Positions 9,104 to 18,086 of a DNA stretch of 64,000 bases are shown piece by piece. The position numbers and the translations under genes were made by a program. Within the stretch, counting starts at the first letter, position 1. The number at the start of each line of letters is the position of its first letter. The notes below the pieces were generated by a model. It saw nothing but the letters and a program-made list of their open reading frames with translations. It was not told where the DNA came from and did no database searches. Source of the stretch: Glycomyces sp. TRM65418 (GTDB lineage Bacteria > Actinomycetota > Actinomycetes > Mycobacteriales > Micromonosporaceae); NCBI RefSeq assembly GCF_019710475.1, contig NZ_JAJFAX010000002.1, positions 496,001 through 560,000 on the forward strand. Reading direction: 5' to 3'.

Positions 9104-10317
9104 CCGTTCTTGAGTTCGGCGCCGAAGGAGGCGCTGTCGAGGCGGTCGGGGTCCAGGGCGTGCTCGATGACCATGACCCCCGCGCCGATCGCGCCGCTGC
9201 TCTCGCCCGTGCGGGCCGCCGCGATCCGCAGGTGCCGGGTGGCCAGTGGCAGCGAGCGCTGGTAGATGACCTCGCGCACGCCCGCGATGAGGTGGTCGCC
9301 CGCGAGCGCGAGGGAGCCGCCGATGACGATGATCGACGGGTTGAAGAAGTTGACGGCCCCGGCGAGGACCTCGCCGATGTCGCGTCCGGCCTGGCGCACG
9401 AGGCGCAGGGCCGGGACGGACCCGGAGCGGGCCAGTTCCACGACGTCGAGGGAGCCGCCCGCGGGGATGCCCTGCTCGGTGAGCTTCGCGGCGATGGCCC
9501 CGCCGCTGGCGACGGCTTCGAGGCAGCCGGTGTTGCCGCAGCGGCAGTGGACGTCGTCGGCGTGGGCGACGCGGATGTGCCCCATGTCGCCCGCCGCGCC
9601 CTGGGCGCCCCGGTAGACCTTGCCGTCGGCGATGATGCCGCAGCCGATGCCGGTGGCGGCCTTGATGAACAGCAGGTGCTCGTATTCGGGCCAGGCCGTG
9701 AAGTGCTCGCCGAGGGCCATGATGTTGACGTCGTTGTCGCACATCACGGGGACCGGGATGCGTTCGCGCACATAGCCGGGGACGTCGAAGCCGTCCCAGC
9801 CGGGCATGATCGGCGGGTTGACGGCGCGGCCGGTGGAGTGCTCGACGGGTCCGGGCAGGCCGATGCCGACGCCGAGCAGGTCGGCGGCGGGCCGGCCGAC
9901 CTGGTCGAGGAGTTTGCGGCCGCGGTCGATCGTCCAGTCGAGGACGGCCTTGGGGCCCAAGGCGATGTCGAGGTCGGCGTTGGCGACGGCGAGGACGTTC
10001 CCGGCGAGGTCGATGACGGCGAGCCGGGCGTGGGTCGCGCCGAGGTCGGCGCCGAGGACGATGCGCGCGGCGGGGTTGAACGCGAACGTGGCCGGGGGCC
10101 GGCCGCCGGTGGAGGCGGTCTCGCCGCTGGGGGCGATGAGCCCCGCGGCGAGCAGGGCGTCGACGCGGCCGGTGACGGTGGAGCGCGCGAGGCCGGTGAG
10201 GGCGGAGAGTTCGGAGCGGGTCCGCGGCACGCCGTCGCGCAGCAGCTGGAGCAGCGCGCCGGCGCCGACCGAAGCCCCTGGGGACGGGCGGCGTCCCACG
10301 CCTGAATCATCTGCCAC
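9100..10317 (-). CDS. ROK family transcriptional regulator
   Basis: 405 residues from a GTG start without an obvious ribosome site. The N-terminal winged helix-turn-helix (about 22-70, TRSELSALTGLARSTVTGR) is followed by a ROK sugar-kinase-like fold. LGADLGATHARLAVIDL is the phosphate-binding loop, CDNDVNIMALGE the active-site region, and GDMGHIRV and CRCGNTGCLE the zinc site near residues 255-265. ROK repressors of this type (NagC/XylR/Mlc-like) sense a sugar or sugar phosphate. Its position between the aldo/keto reductase gene and the divergent sugar-transport operon makes it the likely local regulator. Confidence 0.9.
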   Translation of the reverse strand: MADDSGVGRRPSPGASVGAGALLQLLRDGVPRTRSELSALTGLARSTVTGRVDALLAAGLIAPSGETASTGGRPPATFAFNPAARIVLGADLGATHARLAVIDLAGNVLAVANADLDIALGPKAVLDWTIDRGRKLLDQVGRPAADLLGVGIGLPGPVEHSTGRAVNPPIMPGWDGFDVPGYVRERIPVPVMCDNDVNIMALGEHFTAWPEYEHLLFIKAATGIGCGIIADGKVYRGAQGAAGDMGHIRVAHADDVHCRCGNTGCLEAVASGGAIAAKLTEQGIPAGGSLDVVELARSGSVPALRLVRQAGRDIGEVLAGAVNFFNPSIIVIGGSLALAGDHLIAGVREVIYQRSLPLATRHLRIAAARTGESSGAIGAGVMVIEHALDPDRLDSASFGAELKNG

Positions 10318-10423
10318 AGCACTAGTGAAGCATATGGGTTCGGCTGGAGGGTAGACGTAACTGTTTCATAACGCAGTCAACTTTTGCTTGTGTTCTGTCA
10401 TAAGTCTGTCTTACTGTCGTCAT
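10318..10423. promoter_or_regulatory. divergent control region of the sugar locus
   Basis: 106 bp, clearly more AT-rich than its surroundings, between the ROK and Gfo/Idh starts. It holds related direct repeats CTGTTTCATAA (10361-10371) and CTGTCATAA (10395-10403), then CTGTCTTACTGTC just before the rightward start. An imperfect inverted repeat GTAACTG...CAGTCAAC spans 10357-10379. These are the candidate binding sites for the adjacent ROK regulator. No near-consensus -35/-10 pair was found. Confidence 0.5.
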
Positions 10424-11518
10424 ATGGCCCACGTCACGATCACTCGAGCGACCTACCGCGCCGCGATAGTCGGCACCGGCTTCATGGGGCGCGTCCACTC
10501 CCACGCCATCGCGGTGGCCGGGGGTTCGGTCGCGGGGATCATCGGGTCGAGCCCCGAGCGGGCCCGCGAGGCCGCCCCCGCCCTCCGGGCCGAGGCCGTG
10601 TTCGACGACGTGGAGGCCGCGCTCGACGCCGCCGACGTCGTCCACGTCTGCACCCCCAACCACCTCCACGCCCCGATCGCCTTGGCCGCCATCGCGGCCG
10701 GGAAGCACGTCGTCTGCGAGAAGCCCCTCGCCACCGACCCCGACACCGCCCGCGCCATGACCGAGGCCGCCGCCGAGGCGGGCGTGGTGGCGACAGTGCC
10801 GTTCGTCTACCGCTTCCACCCGATGGTCCGCGAGGCCCGCGCCCGCGTGGCCGCCGGCCGCGTCGGCCGCCTCACCCTCGCCCACGGCTCCTACCTCCAG
10901 GACTGGCTCCTGCGCCCCGGCGACGACAACTGGCGCGTCGACGCCGACAAGGGCGGCGCGCTCCGGGCCTTCGGCGACATCGGCTCCCACTGGTGCGACC
11001 TGCTCGAATTCGTCACCGGGGACCGCATCACCGCCGTCTCCGCCCAGCTCGCGCGGGCCAACCCGCGCCGCGCCGGACGCGACGTCTCCACTGAGGACAT
11101 GGTGACGCTCCAGTTCGCCACCGCGGGCGGCATGATCGGCTCCACCGTCGTCAGCCAGGTCTCCGCCGGGCGCAAGAACCGGCTCCTGCTGGAGATCTCC
11201 GGCACCGAGGCCACCCTCGCGTTCGACCAGGAGCAGCCCGAGACGCTCTGGGTCGGCGGCCGCGACCAGAACGCCCTCCTCATGCGCGACCCCGAGAACC
11301 TCGGCCCCGAGGCCGCCCGCCTCGCCCGCGTCCCCGGCGGACACGCCCAGGGCTACCAGGACTGCTTCAACGCCTTCGTCGAGGACACCCGCGCCGCCAT
11401 CGCCGGGGACGCCCCCGACGGCCTCCCGGTGTTCGCCGACGGGCTGCGCGCCGCGAACCTCGCCGACGCCGTCGCCCGCTCCGCGAGCACCCGCGACTGG
11501 GTGGAGGTCCCGCGATGA
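10424..11518 (+). CDS. Gfo/Idh/MocA family oxidoreductase
   Basis: 364 residues, ATG start at the end of the divergent control region. The N-terminal Rossmann domain has AAIVGTGFMGRVHS (dinucleotide loop GTGFMG, 17-22), and Lys100 lies in the family signature CEKPLATD. HWCDLLEFVTGD is typical of the C-terminal substrate domain. These enzymes oxidise or reduce hydroxyl groups of sugars and inositols with NAD(P). It is the first gene of a seven-gene operon and ends in an ATGA overlap with the ABC ATPase gene, which supports a role on the imported sugar. Confidence 0.88.
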   Translation: MAHVTITRATYRAAIVGTGFMGRVHSHAIAVAGGSVAGIIGSSPERAREAAPALRAEAVFDDVEAALDAADVVHVCTPNHLHAPIALAAIAAGKHVVCEKPLATDPDTARAMTEAAAEAGVVATVPFVYRFHPMVREARARVAAGRVGRLTLAHGSYLQDWLLRPGDDNWRVDADKGGALRAFGDIGSHWCDLLEFVTGDRITAVSAQLARANPRRAGRDVSTEDMVTLQFATAGGMIGSTVVSQVSAGRKNRLLLEISGTEATLAFDQEQPETLWVGGRDQNALLMRDPENLGPEAARLARVPGGHAQGYQDCFNAFVEDTRAAIAGDAPDGLPVFADGLRAANLADAVARSASTRDWVEVPR

Positions 11519-13002
11519 CCGCCACCGCGGCGCTCACCATGCGCGGCATCGACAAGGCCTTCCACGGCATCCCGGTGCTCTCCTCAGTGGACCTCACCGT
11601 GGAGCAGGGTGAAGTCCACGCCCTGGTGGGGGAGAACGGCGCGGGCAAGTCCACCTTGATGAAGATCCTCGCCGGCGTGCACACCGCCGACGCCGGCACC
11701 ATCGAGCTGGGCGGCCGCGCCGTCTCCTTCACCCACCCCGTCCAGGCCCAGAACGCCGGGATCGCCACGGTCTTCCAGGAGTTCAACCTCCTGCCCGAGC
11801 TCAGCGTCGCCGAGAACGTCCACCTCGGACGCGAACCCCGGCGGGGCGGGCGGATCGACCGCCGCGCCATGGCCGACCGGACCGCGCAGGTGCTCGCCGA
11901 CCTCGGCGTCGAGGACCTCGCCCCGACCGCGAAGGTCGGGTCCCTGTCGGTCGCGCACCAGCAGATCACCGAGATCGCCAAGGCCCTCTCCCAGGGCGCC
12001 GACCTCATCTGCATGGACGAGCCGACCGCCGCGCTCGCCGACGCCGAGGTCGCGCTGCTCTACCGGCTCGTCGAGCGCCTGCGCGAACGCGGCGTCTCGG
12101 TCCTCTACGTCTCCCACCGGCTCCGCGAGATCTTCGACCTCTGCGACCGGATCACCATCCTCAAGGACGGCCGCCTGGTCGACAGCGTCGACACCGCCGA
12201 CATCACCCCCGACGAACTCGTCACCAAGATGGTCGGCCGCCGCATCGAAGCCCAGTTCCCCGAACGCCTCCCGGGCACCGAGACCGGCGACGTGCGCCTC
12301 CGGATCACCGCGGGCGGCAACGACTACGTCGACGGCATCGACCTCGACGTGCACGCCGGGGAGATCGTCGGCCTGGCCGGGCTCCAGGGCTCGGGCCGCA
12401 CCGAGATCGCCGAGGCCGTCTTCGGCATCACGCCGTTCACCCGCGGCTCGATCGCCGTCGACGGCCGCCCGGTGCGGATCACCCGCCCCCGCAAGGCCAT
12501 CGCCTCCGGGATCGCGCTCGTCACCGAGGACCGCAAGGCCCAGGGGCTGGCGCTGCACCAGTCGGTGCGGGCCAACGCCCGCATGGTCCTCGATGCGAAC
12601 CGCAGCGTCCACTCCCGGCAGCGCCTCGCGCGCATCCGCGGCATCCTCTCCAGCCTCGACCTCGTCTCGCGCGGCGACGACCAGGAGGTCCAGTTCCTCT
12701 CCGGCGGCAACCAGCAGAAGGTCGTCGTCGCCAAGTGGCTCGCGGCCGAACCCGGGGTGATCGTCCTCGACGAGCCCACGCGCGGGATCGACGTGGGCGC
12801 CAAGCACAAGCTGTACTCGGTGATCCGCTCGCTCGCCGCCGACGGCCTCGCGGTGCTCCTCATCGCCTCCGAACTCATCGAGGTGATCGGCCTGGCCGAC
12901 CGGATCGTGGTCCTCCACGACGGGCGCATCGCCGGCGAGCTGCCTTCGGGCGCCACCGAGCAGGACGTCATGGCGTACGCCACCGGGAGGCGGACGGCAT
13001 GA
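11515..13002 (+). CDS. sugar ABC transporter ATP-binding protein (duplicated ATPase)
   Basis: 495 residues with two ABC domains, as in RbsA/XylG/MglA of carbohydrate CUT2 importers. The first domain has Walker A GENGAGKST (39-47), signature LSVAHQQ and Walker B LICMDEPTAAL. The second domain has the degenerate P-loop region GLQGSGRTE typical of this family, signature LSGGNQQK and Walker B IVLDEPTRGID. It is cytoplasmic and pairs with the two permeases downstream. Start and stop each overlap the neighbours by ATGA, indicating tight coupling. Confidence 0.93.
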   Translation: MTATAALTMRGIDKAFHGIPVLSSVDLTVEQGEVHALVGENGAGKSTLMKILAGVHTADAGTIELGGRAVSFTHPVQAQNAGIATVFQEFNLLPELSVAENVHLGREPRRGGRIDRRAMADRTAQVLADLGVEDLAPTAKVGSLSVAHQQITEIAKALSQGADLICMDEPTAALADAEVALLYRLVERLRERGVSVLYVSHRLREIFDLCDRITILKDGRLVDSVDTADITPDELVTKMVGRRIEAQFPERLPGTETGDVRLRITAGGNDYVDGIDLDVHAGEIVGLAGLQGSGRTEIAEAVFGITPFTRGSIAVDGRPVRITRPRKAIASGIALVTEDRKAQGLALHQSVRANARMVLDANRSVHSRQRLARIRGILSSLDLVSRGDDQEVQFLSGGNQQKVVVAKWLAAEPGVIVLDEPTRGIDVGAKHKLYSVIRSLAADGLAVLLIASELIEVIGLADRIVVLHDGRIAGELPSGATEQDVMAYATGRRTA

Positions 13003-13997
13003 GGACCCTCAACACCACCGCCCTCAGCTCAACGGCCATGATCTACCTGGCGCTCGCCGGGGTCCTCGCCGTCGGCGGCGCGGCCGTCGCCCTCGACGGC
13101 GGGAACCTGTTCGCCACCGCGAACCTCGTCGACATGCTCACCCGCACCAGCCTCACCGGGTTCCTCGCCATCGGCATGACCCTGGTGATCCTGTGCCGGT
13201 CCCTCGACCTCTCCGTCGGCTACACCGCGGCCCTCTCCAGCCTGGTCGCCGCGACCACGATGGACGGCCAGGCCGCCAACATCCCGCTGGCGATCGGCGC
13301 GGTCCTCCTCGTCGCCGGCCTCATCGGCGCGGCCAACGGCGCGATCATCGCGTTCCTCAAGGTGAACCCGTTCATCGCGACCCTCGGCACCGGCCTGATC
13401 ATCAAGGGCTACCTGGACACCGAGTACAAGGGCCCGGCCGGTGACGTGCCCGCCGCGTTCCAGCAGTTCGGGTACACCCGGATCGCGTTCGTGCCGGTCT
13501 CGGCGCTCGTGATGCTCGCCGTCGCGGGCGCGGCGATCTGGTACCTGCGCTCCACGCGCACCGGCCACCACATGTACGCCGTCGGCGGCGACATCGACGT
13601 CGCCCGCATGTCCGGCATCCGCACCACCCGCGTCCTGCTCACCGCCCACGTCCTGTGCGGCATGGCCGCCGGGGTCGCCGGGCTGCTCCTGGCGGCCCGC
13701 TTCGGCACCGGCTCGGCCGAGGCCTACACGAACCTGTACGAGCTCGACGCGATCGCCGCGGTCGTCCTCGGCGGCACGCTCCTCCTCGGCGGCAAGGGCG
13801 GCGTCGCCGGCACGGTCGCCGGCGTGGCGATCCTGGCCGTGCTCGACACCGTGTTCAACGTGATGCAGATCGACCCGTTCGCCAAGGACGTGCTGCGCGG
13901 CGTGGTCATCATCGCCGCCGTCGCCCTCTACGCCCGCCGCCAGCTCGACCGCACCGCCCGAAGACCGCGCTTCGCAATCAGTGAAGGGAGGGCGTGA
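12999..13997 (+). CDS. sugar ABC transporter permease (CUT2), first
   Basis: 332 residues. The ATG overlaps the ATPase stop. It has about eight to ten hydrophobic segments and the CUT2 permease landmarks LDLSVGYTAALSS, ANGAIIAFLKVNPFIATLGT and GTLLLGGKGGVAGT. The loop YAVGGDIDVARMSGI is the usual cytoplasmic coupling region that contacts the ATPase. It ends in a TGATG junction with the second permease gene. Presence of two different permeases implies a heterodimeric channel. Confidence 0.9.
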   Translation: MRTLNTTALSSTAMIYLALAGVLAVGGAAVALDGGNLFATANLVDMLTRTSLTGFLAIGMTLVILCRSLDLSVGYTAALSSLVAATTMDGQAANIPLAIGAVLLVAGLIGAANGAIIAFLKVNPFIATLGTGLIIKGYLDTEYKGPAGDVPAAFQQFGYTRIAFVPVSALVMLAVAGAAIWYLRSTRTGHHMYAVGGDIDVARMSGIRTTRVLLTAHVLCGMAAGVAGLLLAARFGTGSAEAYTNLYELDAIAAVVLGGTLLLGGKGGVAGTVAGVAILAVLDTVFNVMQIDPFAKDVLRGVVIIAAVALYARRQLDRTARRPRFAISEGRA

Positions 13998-15001
13998 TGC
14001 AGCGCCTCCGCTCCGCCGCCGCAGCGCTCTTCGGGGGCGGCACCGGCACCGTCTTCGCCCTGCTCATCGTGATCCTCGCCGGGATCTTCGCGATGAACCC
14101 GGGCTTCTTCGAGGGCCCCTCGCTCATGGCCTTCCTCAAGCAGGCCGCGCCGCTGGTGATCCTCGCGGCCGGGCAGTACTTCGTGATCGTCTCGGGGAAC
14201 TTCGACCTCTCCGTGGGCGCCCTCGTCGGCGCGCAGGTCGTGATCGCCGCCCGCCTCATCGACGGCGAGGAGTCCCGCACGGTCCCCGTGCTGCTGGTGA
14301 TGCTCGCCTTCGGCCTCACCGTGGGGCTTGTGAACGGCCTCATCACCACCGTCCTGAAGGTCCAGTCGTTCATCACCACGCTCGGGATGCTCCTGGTCCT
14401 CTACGGGGCGATCCGGCTGTGGACCGGCGGCGCGCCCACCGGCGCGCTCTCCGAGGCCTTCCGCAAGGTCGGCCGGCACGGCATCGACGACGTGCCGCTC
14501 GTCGGCCAGATCCCGTGGGCGCTGCTCGTCATGCTCGCCGTCGGGGCGGGCGCGATCCTGCTCATGCGCACCCGCTTCGGCCGCATCGTCATGGCCACCG
14601 GCGACAACGACCTCGCCGCGGCGCTCTCGGGCGCCCGCGTCGCCACCGTCCGCACCGCCGCGTTCGTCCTCTCAGGACTCTCGGCGACGATCGCCGGGGT
14701 CCTCATCGGCGGCTTCGCCGGGGTCAGCGCCCAAGTCGGCGAAGGCCTCGAGTTCACCGTCATCACCGAGGTCGTCCTCGGCGGCGTCGCGCTCGGCGGC
14801 GGCCGCGGCACGGCCCTCGCCGCCATGGCCGGCGCCCTCGCGATCGAGGCCCTGTTCACGCTCTTCAACCAGATGGCGCTCCCCGCGACGCTCCGGCCCA
14901 CCGTGCAGGGCGCCATCATCATCGCCGCCGTCGCCTACGCGGCCCGGCAGCGGACCCGTCCCGCCGCCGTCACCGCACCAGCAACCGTCAGTCCCTCATG
15001 A
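13997..15001 (+). CDS. sugar ABC transporter permease (CUT2), second
   Basis: 334 residues. ATG 13997 is preferred over GTG 13994 because GAAGGGAGGG ends about 5 nt upstream. CUT2 permease landmarks: FDLSVGALVGAQVV, VNGLITTVLKVQSFITTLGM, the coupling loop MATGDNDLAAALSGARV and VLGGVALGGGRGTALAA. It is multi-pass membrane and a paralogue of the preceding permease. It stops 16 bp before the binding-protein gene. Confidence 0.9.
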   Translation: MQRLRSAAAALFGGGTGTVFALLIVILAGIFAMNPGFFEGPSLMAFLKQAAPLVILAAGQYFVIVSGNFDLSVGALVGAQVVIAARLIDGEESRTVPVLLVMLAFGLTVGLVNGLITTVLKVQSFITTLGMLLVLYGAIRLWTGGAPTGALSEAFRKVGRHGIDDVPLVGQIPWALLVMLAVGAGAILLMRTRFGRIVMATGDNDLAAALSGARVATVRTAAFVLSGLSATIAGVLIGGFAGVSAQVGEGLEFTVITEVVLGGVALGGGRGTALAAMAGALAIEALFTLFNQMALPATLRPTVQGAIIIAAVAYAARQRTRPAAVTAPATVSPS

Positions 15002-15017
15002 GAAGAAGGTCCGCACC

Positions 15018-16217
15018 ATGCAGACAACGCGCCTAGCCTTCGCTTCGGCCGCCGCCCTCGGGCTGCTGCTCGCGACCGGCTGCACCACCGACGCACCGAC
15101 CGAGTCCCAGGACGACGCCACCTCCGGAGCCCCCTCGGGCGACGAGTGGTTCGTCCAGGCCGAATACGACGAACAGCTCGCCCAGCGCGACATCGAACCC
15201 GAAGGCGACCCGAGCCAGCCGTGGCTCCAGGCCATCGAACCCGAGTGGATCGACACCAGCCAGTACGCCCGCGAGGGCGGCGACGCCACGGTGTGCTTCT
15301 CGAACGCCTCGGTCTCCAACCCCTGGCGCGTCACCGGCTGGATCACCATGCAGGAGCAGGTGAAGGTCCTCCAGGAGGCCGGCGAGATCGGCGAGTTCCG
15401 CCACTCCGACGCCGGTGACGACGACGACCAGCAGATCTCCGACATCCAGGCGTTCGTCGACTCCGGCGAATGCGACGCGCTGATCATCTCGCCCTCGACC
15501 ACCGCGACGCTCACGCCCGCCGTCGAGACCGCCTGCGCCTCGGGCATTCCGGTGATCGTCTTCGACCGCGGCGTCAACACCGACTGCGCCACCACGTTCA
15601 TCCACCCGATCGGCGGCTACGCCTACGGGGCCGACGCCGCCGAGTTCCTCGTCGAGAACCTCGAACCGGGCTCCACGGTCCTCGCGCTGCGCATCCTGCC
15701 CGGCGTGGACGTGCTCGAACACCGCTGGGCCGCCGCCCAGGAGATCTTCGGCGACTCCGAACTGGAGATCCTCGGCAACGAGTTCACCGGCGGCGACGCC
15801 GCCGAGATCAAGAACATCGTCACCCAGTACCTCCAGCGCGGCGACGTGGACGGCATCTGGATGGACGCCGGGGACGGCGCCGTCGCCGCCATCGAGGCGT
15901 TCGAGGACGCCGGCAAGCCCTACCCGGTCATGGCCGGCGAGGACGAGCTGTCGTTCATGCGCAAGTGGGAGGAGACCGGCATGACCGCGATCGCGCCCGT
16001 CTACTCCAACTTCCAGTGGCGCACGCCGGTCCTGGCCGCCACGATGATCCTCAACGGCGAGCAGGTCCCGGCCGAGTGGGTCCTCCCGCAGGACCCGATC
16101 ACCGAGGCCGAGCTCGCCGACTACCTGGAGCGCAACGCCGACATGCCCTCGCTGCACTACGCCAAGTTCGGCGGCGAGGACCTGCCCGGCTTCCCCGACG
16201 CCTGGCGGGACCGTTGA
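15018..16217 (+). CDS. sugar ABC transporter substrate-binding lipoprotein
   Basis: 399 residues with GAGAAGAAGG upstream of the ATG. The N-terminus is a lipoprotein signal (LLLATGC, Cys22), so the mature protein is membrane-anchored outside the cell. The mature part is a type 1 periplasmic-binding-protein fold of the CUT2 class: ALIISPSTTATLTP, IPVIVFDRGVNTD, EFTGGDAAEIKNIV and GIWMDAGDGAVAAIEA are typical. An acidic linker follows the lipid anchor. It delivers the sugar to the two permeases. The sugar is not evident from sequence. Confidence 0.92.
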   Translation: MQTTRLAFASAAALGLLLATGCTTDAPTESQDDATSGAPSGDEWFVQAEYDEQLAQRDIEPEGDPSQPWLQAIEPEWIDTSQYAREGGDATVCFSNASVSNPWRVTGWITMQEQVKVLQEAGEIGEFRHSDAGDDDDQQISDIQAFVDSGECDALIISPSTTATLTPAVETACASGIPVIVFDRGVNTDCATTFIHPIGGYAYGADAAEFLVENLEPGSTVLALRILPGVDVLEHRWAAAQEIFGDSELEILGNEFTGGDAAEIKNIVTQYLQRGDVDGIWMDAGDGAVAAIEAFEDAGKPYPVMAGEDELSFMRKWEETGMTAIAPVYSNFQWRTPVLAATMILNGEQVPAEWVLPQDPITEAELADYLERNADMPSLHYAKFGGEDLPGFPDAWRDR

Positions 16218-17059
16218 GCCGGAAGGTAGGAGTCAACACCTGGGTCTGGGCCTCGCCGCTCGACGACGAGGCCCTGGCCCGGCTCGCGGTCCGCGTCCGC
16301 GAGTGGGGGTTCGACGCGATCGAGCTCCCGGTCGAGGCGCCCGGCGACTGGGACCCCGAACGCGCCGCCGAGCTCCTCGAGGGACTCGGGCTCGACGCCA
16401 CCGTGGTCCTGGTGATGGGCCCGGGCCGCGAACTCGTCGACGCCCCGGGCGCGACGGTGGCCGAGACGCAGGACTACCTGCGGCGCGTCGTGGACGCCGC
16501 CGCCGCCGTGGGCTCGCCCGTCATCGCCGGTCCCGCGTACGCCTCGGTCGGCCGCACCTGGCGGATCGAGGACCGCGCGGCGGCGTACCGGGAGCTGCGG
16601 GCCAACCTCCGGCCCGTCGCCGAGTACGCCGCCGAACGCGGCGTGACGGTGGCCGTCGAACCGCTCAACCGTTACGAGACCAGCCTGATCAACACCGTCG
16701 ACCAGGCGCTGGAAGCGCTCGACGGCCTCGCCGGGGCCGCGCTGGCGCTGGACGTCTACCACATGAACATCGAGGAGACGGACCTCGCGGCGGCGATCGG
16801 GCGGGCCGCCGGGCGCATCGGCCACGTCCAGGTGAGTGCGAACGACCGCGGCGCGCCGGGCCGCGACCACCTGCCGTGGCCGGCGATCCTGCGTGCTCTG
16901 GACGAGGCCGGGTACCCCGGTCCTCTGGTGATCGAGTCGTTCACCGCGCACAATGCGACCATCGCGACGGCCGCCTCCATCTGGCGGCCGCTCGCGCCGA
17001 CCCAGGACGCCATCGCCGTCGACGGCCTGGCCTTCTTGAGGAGCCTCATCGATGCCTAG
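16214..17059 (+). CDS. sugar epimerase/isomerase, D-tagatose/D-allulose 3-epimerase-like TIM barrel
   Basis: 281 residues from a TTG that overlaps the previous TGA (TTGA); no in-frame ATG or GTG exists near the conserved N-terminus [12 protein letters not shown], so TTG is the best start. The four metal/catalytic positions of the ketose 3-epimerase group are visible: Glu149 ([10 protein letters not shown]), Asp180 ([12 protein letters not shown]), His204 ([11 protein letters not shown]) and Glu241 (LVIESF). Such Mn/Co enzymes epimerise ketoses or related sugars at C-3. It overlaps the next gene by 8 bp. The substrate should match the importer, but is unknown. Confidence 0.83.
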   Translation: MSRKVGVNTWVWASPLDDEALARLAVRVREWGFDAIELPVEAPGDWDPERAAELLEGLGLDATVVLVMGPGRELVDAPGATVAETQDYLRRVVDAAAAVGSPVIAGPAYASVGRTWRIEDRAAAYRELRANLRPVAEYAAERGVTVAVEPLNRYETSLINTVDQALEALDGLAGAALALDVYHMNIEETDLAAAIGRAAGRIGHVQVSANDRGAPGRDHLPWPAILRALDEAGYPGPLVIESFTAHNATIATAASIWRPLAPTQDAIAVDGLAFLRSLIDA

Positions 17060-18053
17060 ACCAGTCACGCTGTTCACCGGCCAGTGGGCCGACCTGCCGT
17101 TCGAGGAGGTGTGCCGCCTGGCCTCCGGGTGGGGCTACGACGGCCTCGAAGTCGCCTGCTGGGGCGACCACCTCGACGTGCGCCGCGCCGCCGAGGACGA
17201 CGACTACGTCGCCGAGCGGAAGGCGATCCTCGAATCGCACGGCCTGGGCCTGTGGGCGATCTCGAACCACCTGGTCGGCCAGGCGGTCTGCGACGACCCG
17301 ATCGACGACCGGCACAAGGCGATCGTGCCCGCCCACGTGTGGGGCGACGGCGACCCCGAAGGGGTGCGGCGGCGGGCCGCCGAGGAGATGCGGACGACCG
17401 CCCGCGCGGCGGCGAAGCTCGGCGTCGACACCGTCGTGGGCTTCACCGGCTCGGCGGTGTGGAAGTACGTGGCGATGTTCCCGCCCGTCGCGGAGTCGGT
17501 GATCGAGGCGGGCTACGACGACTTCGCGGCGCGCTGGAACCCGATCCTCGACGTCTTCGACGAGGTCGGCGTCCGCTTCGCGCACGAGGTGCACCCCTCC
17601 GAGATCGCCTACGACTACTGGTCGACGCACCGGGCGCTCGAAGCGGTCGGGCACCGGACCGCGTTCGGCCTCAACTGGGATCCGAGCCACATGGTGTGGC
17701 AGGACATCGACCCGGCCGCGTTCCTGTGGGACTTCCGGGACCGGATCTACCACGTGGACTGCAAGGACACCCGCAAGCGCTTCGACGGCCGCAACGGGCG
17801 GCTCTCCTCGCACCTGCCGTGGGGCGACCCGCGGCGCGGCTGGGACTTCGTGTCCACCGGCCACGGCGACGTGCCGTGGGAGGACTGCTTCCGGGTCCTG
17901 GGCCGGATCGGCTACGCGGGGCCGATCTCGATCGAGTGGGAGGACGCGGGCATGGACCGCCTGCGCGGCGCGGCCGAGGCCGTCGAGTTCGTGCGGGGCT
18001 TGAACTTCGATCCGCCGCAGGCGTCGTTCGACTCGGCCTTCGGATCCGAATAG
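17052..18053 (+). CDS. sugar phosphate isomerase/epimerase family TIM-barrel protein
   Basis: 333 residues, overlapping the preceding epimerase gene by 8 bp. It is an xylose-isomerase-like TIM barrel of the IolE/IolI/YcjR type. Likely metal ligands lie in [38 protein letters not shown] and [12 protein letters not shown]. Together with the Gfo/Idh dehydrogenase this resembles oxidation-epimerisation routes for inositols and rare sugars, where the dehydrogenase makes a keto-sugar and the barrel epimerises or dehydrates it. It is the last gene of the operon and is followed by a hairpin. Confidence 0.85.
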   Translation: MPRPVTLFTGQWADLPFEEVCRLASGWGYDGLEVACWGDHLDVRRAAEDDDYVAERKAILESHGLGLWAISNHLVGQAVCDDPIDDRHKAIVPAHVWGDGDPEGVRRRAAEEMRTTARAAAKLGVDTVVGFTGSAVWKYVAMFPPVAESVIEAGYDDFAARWNPILDVFDEVGVRFAHEVHPSEIAYDYWSTHRALEAVGHRTAFGLNWDPSHMVWQDIDPAAFLWDFRDRIYHVDCKDTRKRFDGRNGRLSSHLPWGDPRRGWDFVSTGHGDVPWEDCFRVLGRIGYAGPISIEWEDAGMDRLRGAAEAVEFVRGLNFDPPQASFDSAFGSE

Positions 18054-18060
18054 GACAAAG

Positions 18061-18086
18061 GCCCGGGTCGCGGACGCGACCCGGGC
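18061..18086 (+). terminator. terminator of the sugar operon
   Basis: A 12-bp perfect stem GCCCGGGTCGCG/CGCGACCCGGGC starting 8 nt after the last stop codon. No U-tract. Confidence 0.7.

Noticed and set aside
9100-10317. ROK protein as a sugar kinase rather than regulator
   Set aside because: A clear N-terminal helix-turn-helix and divergent position favour a regulator; residual kinase activity cannot be excluded.
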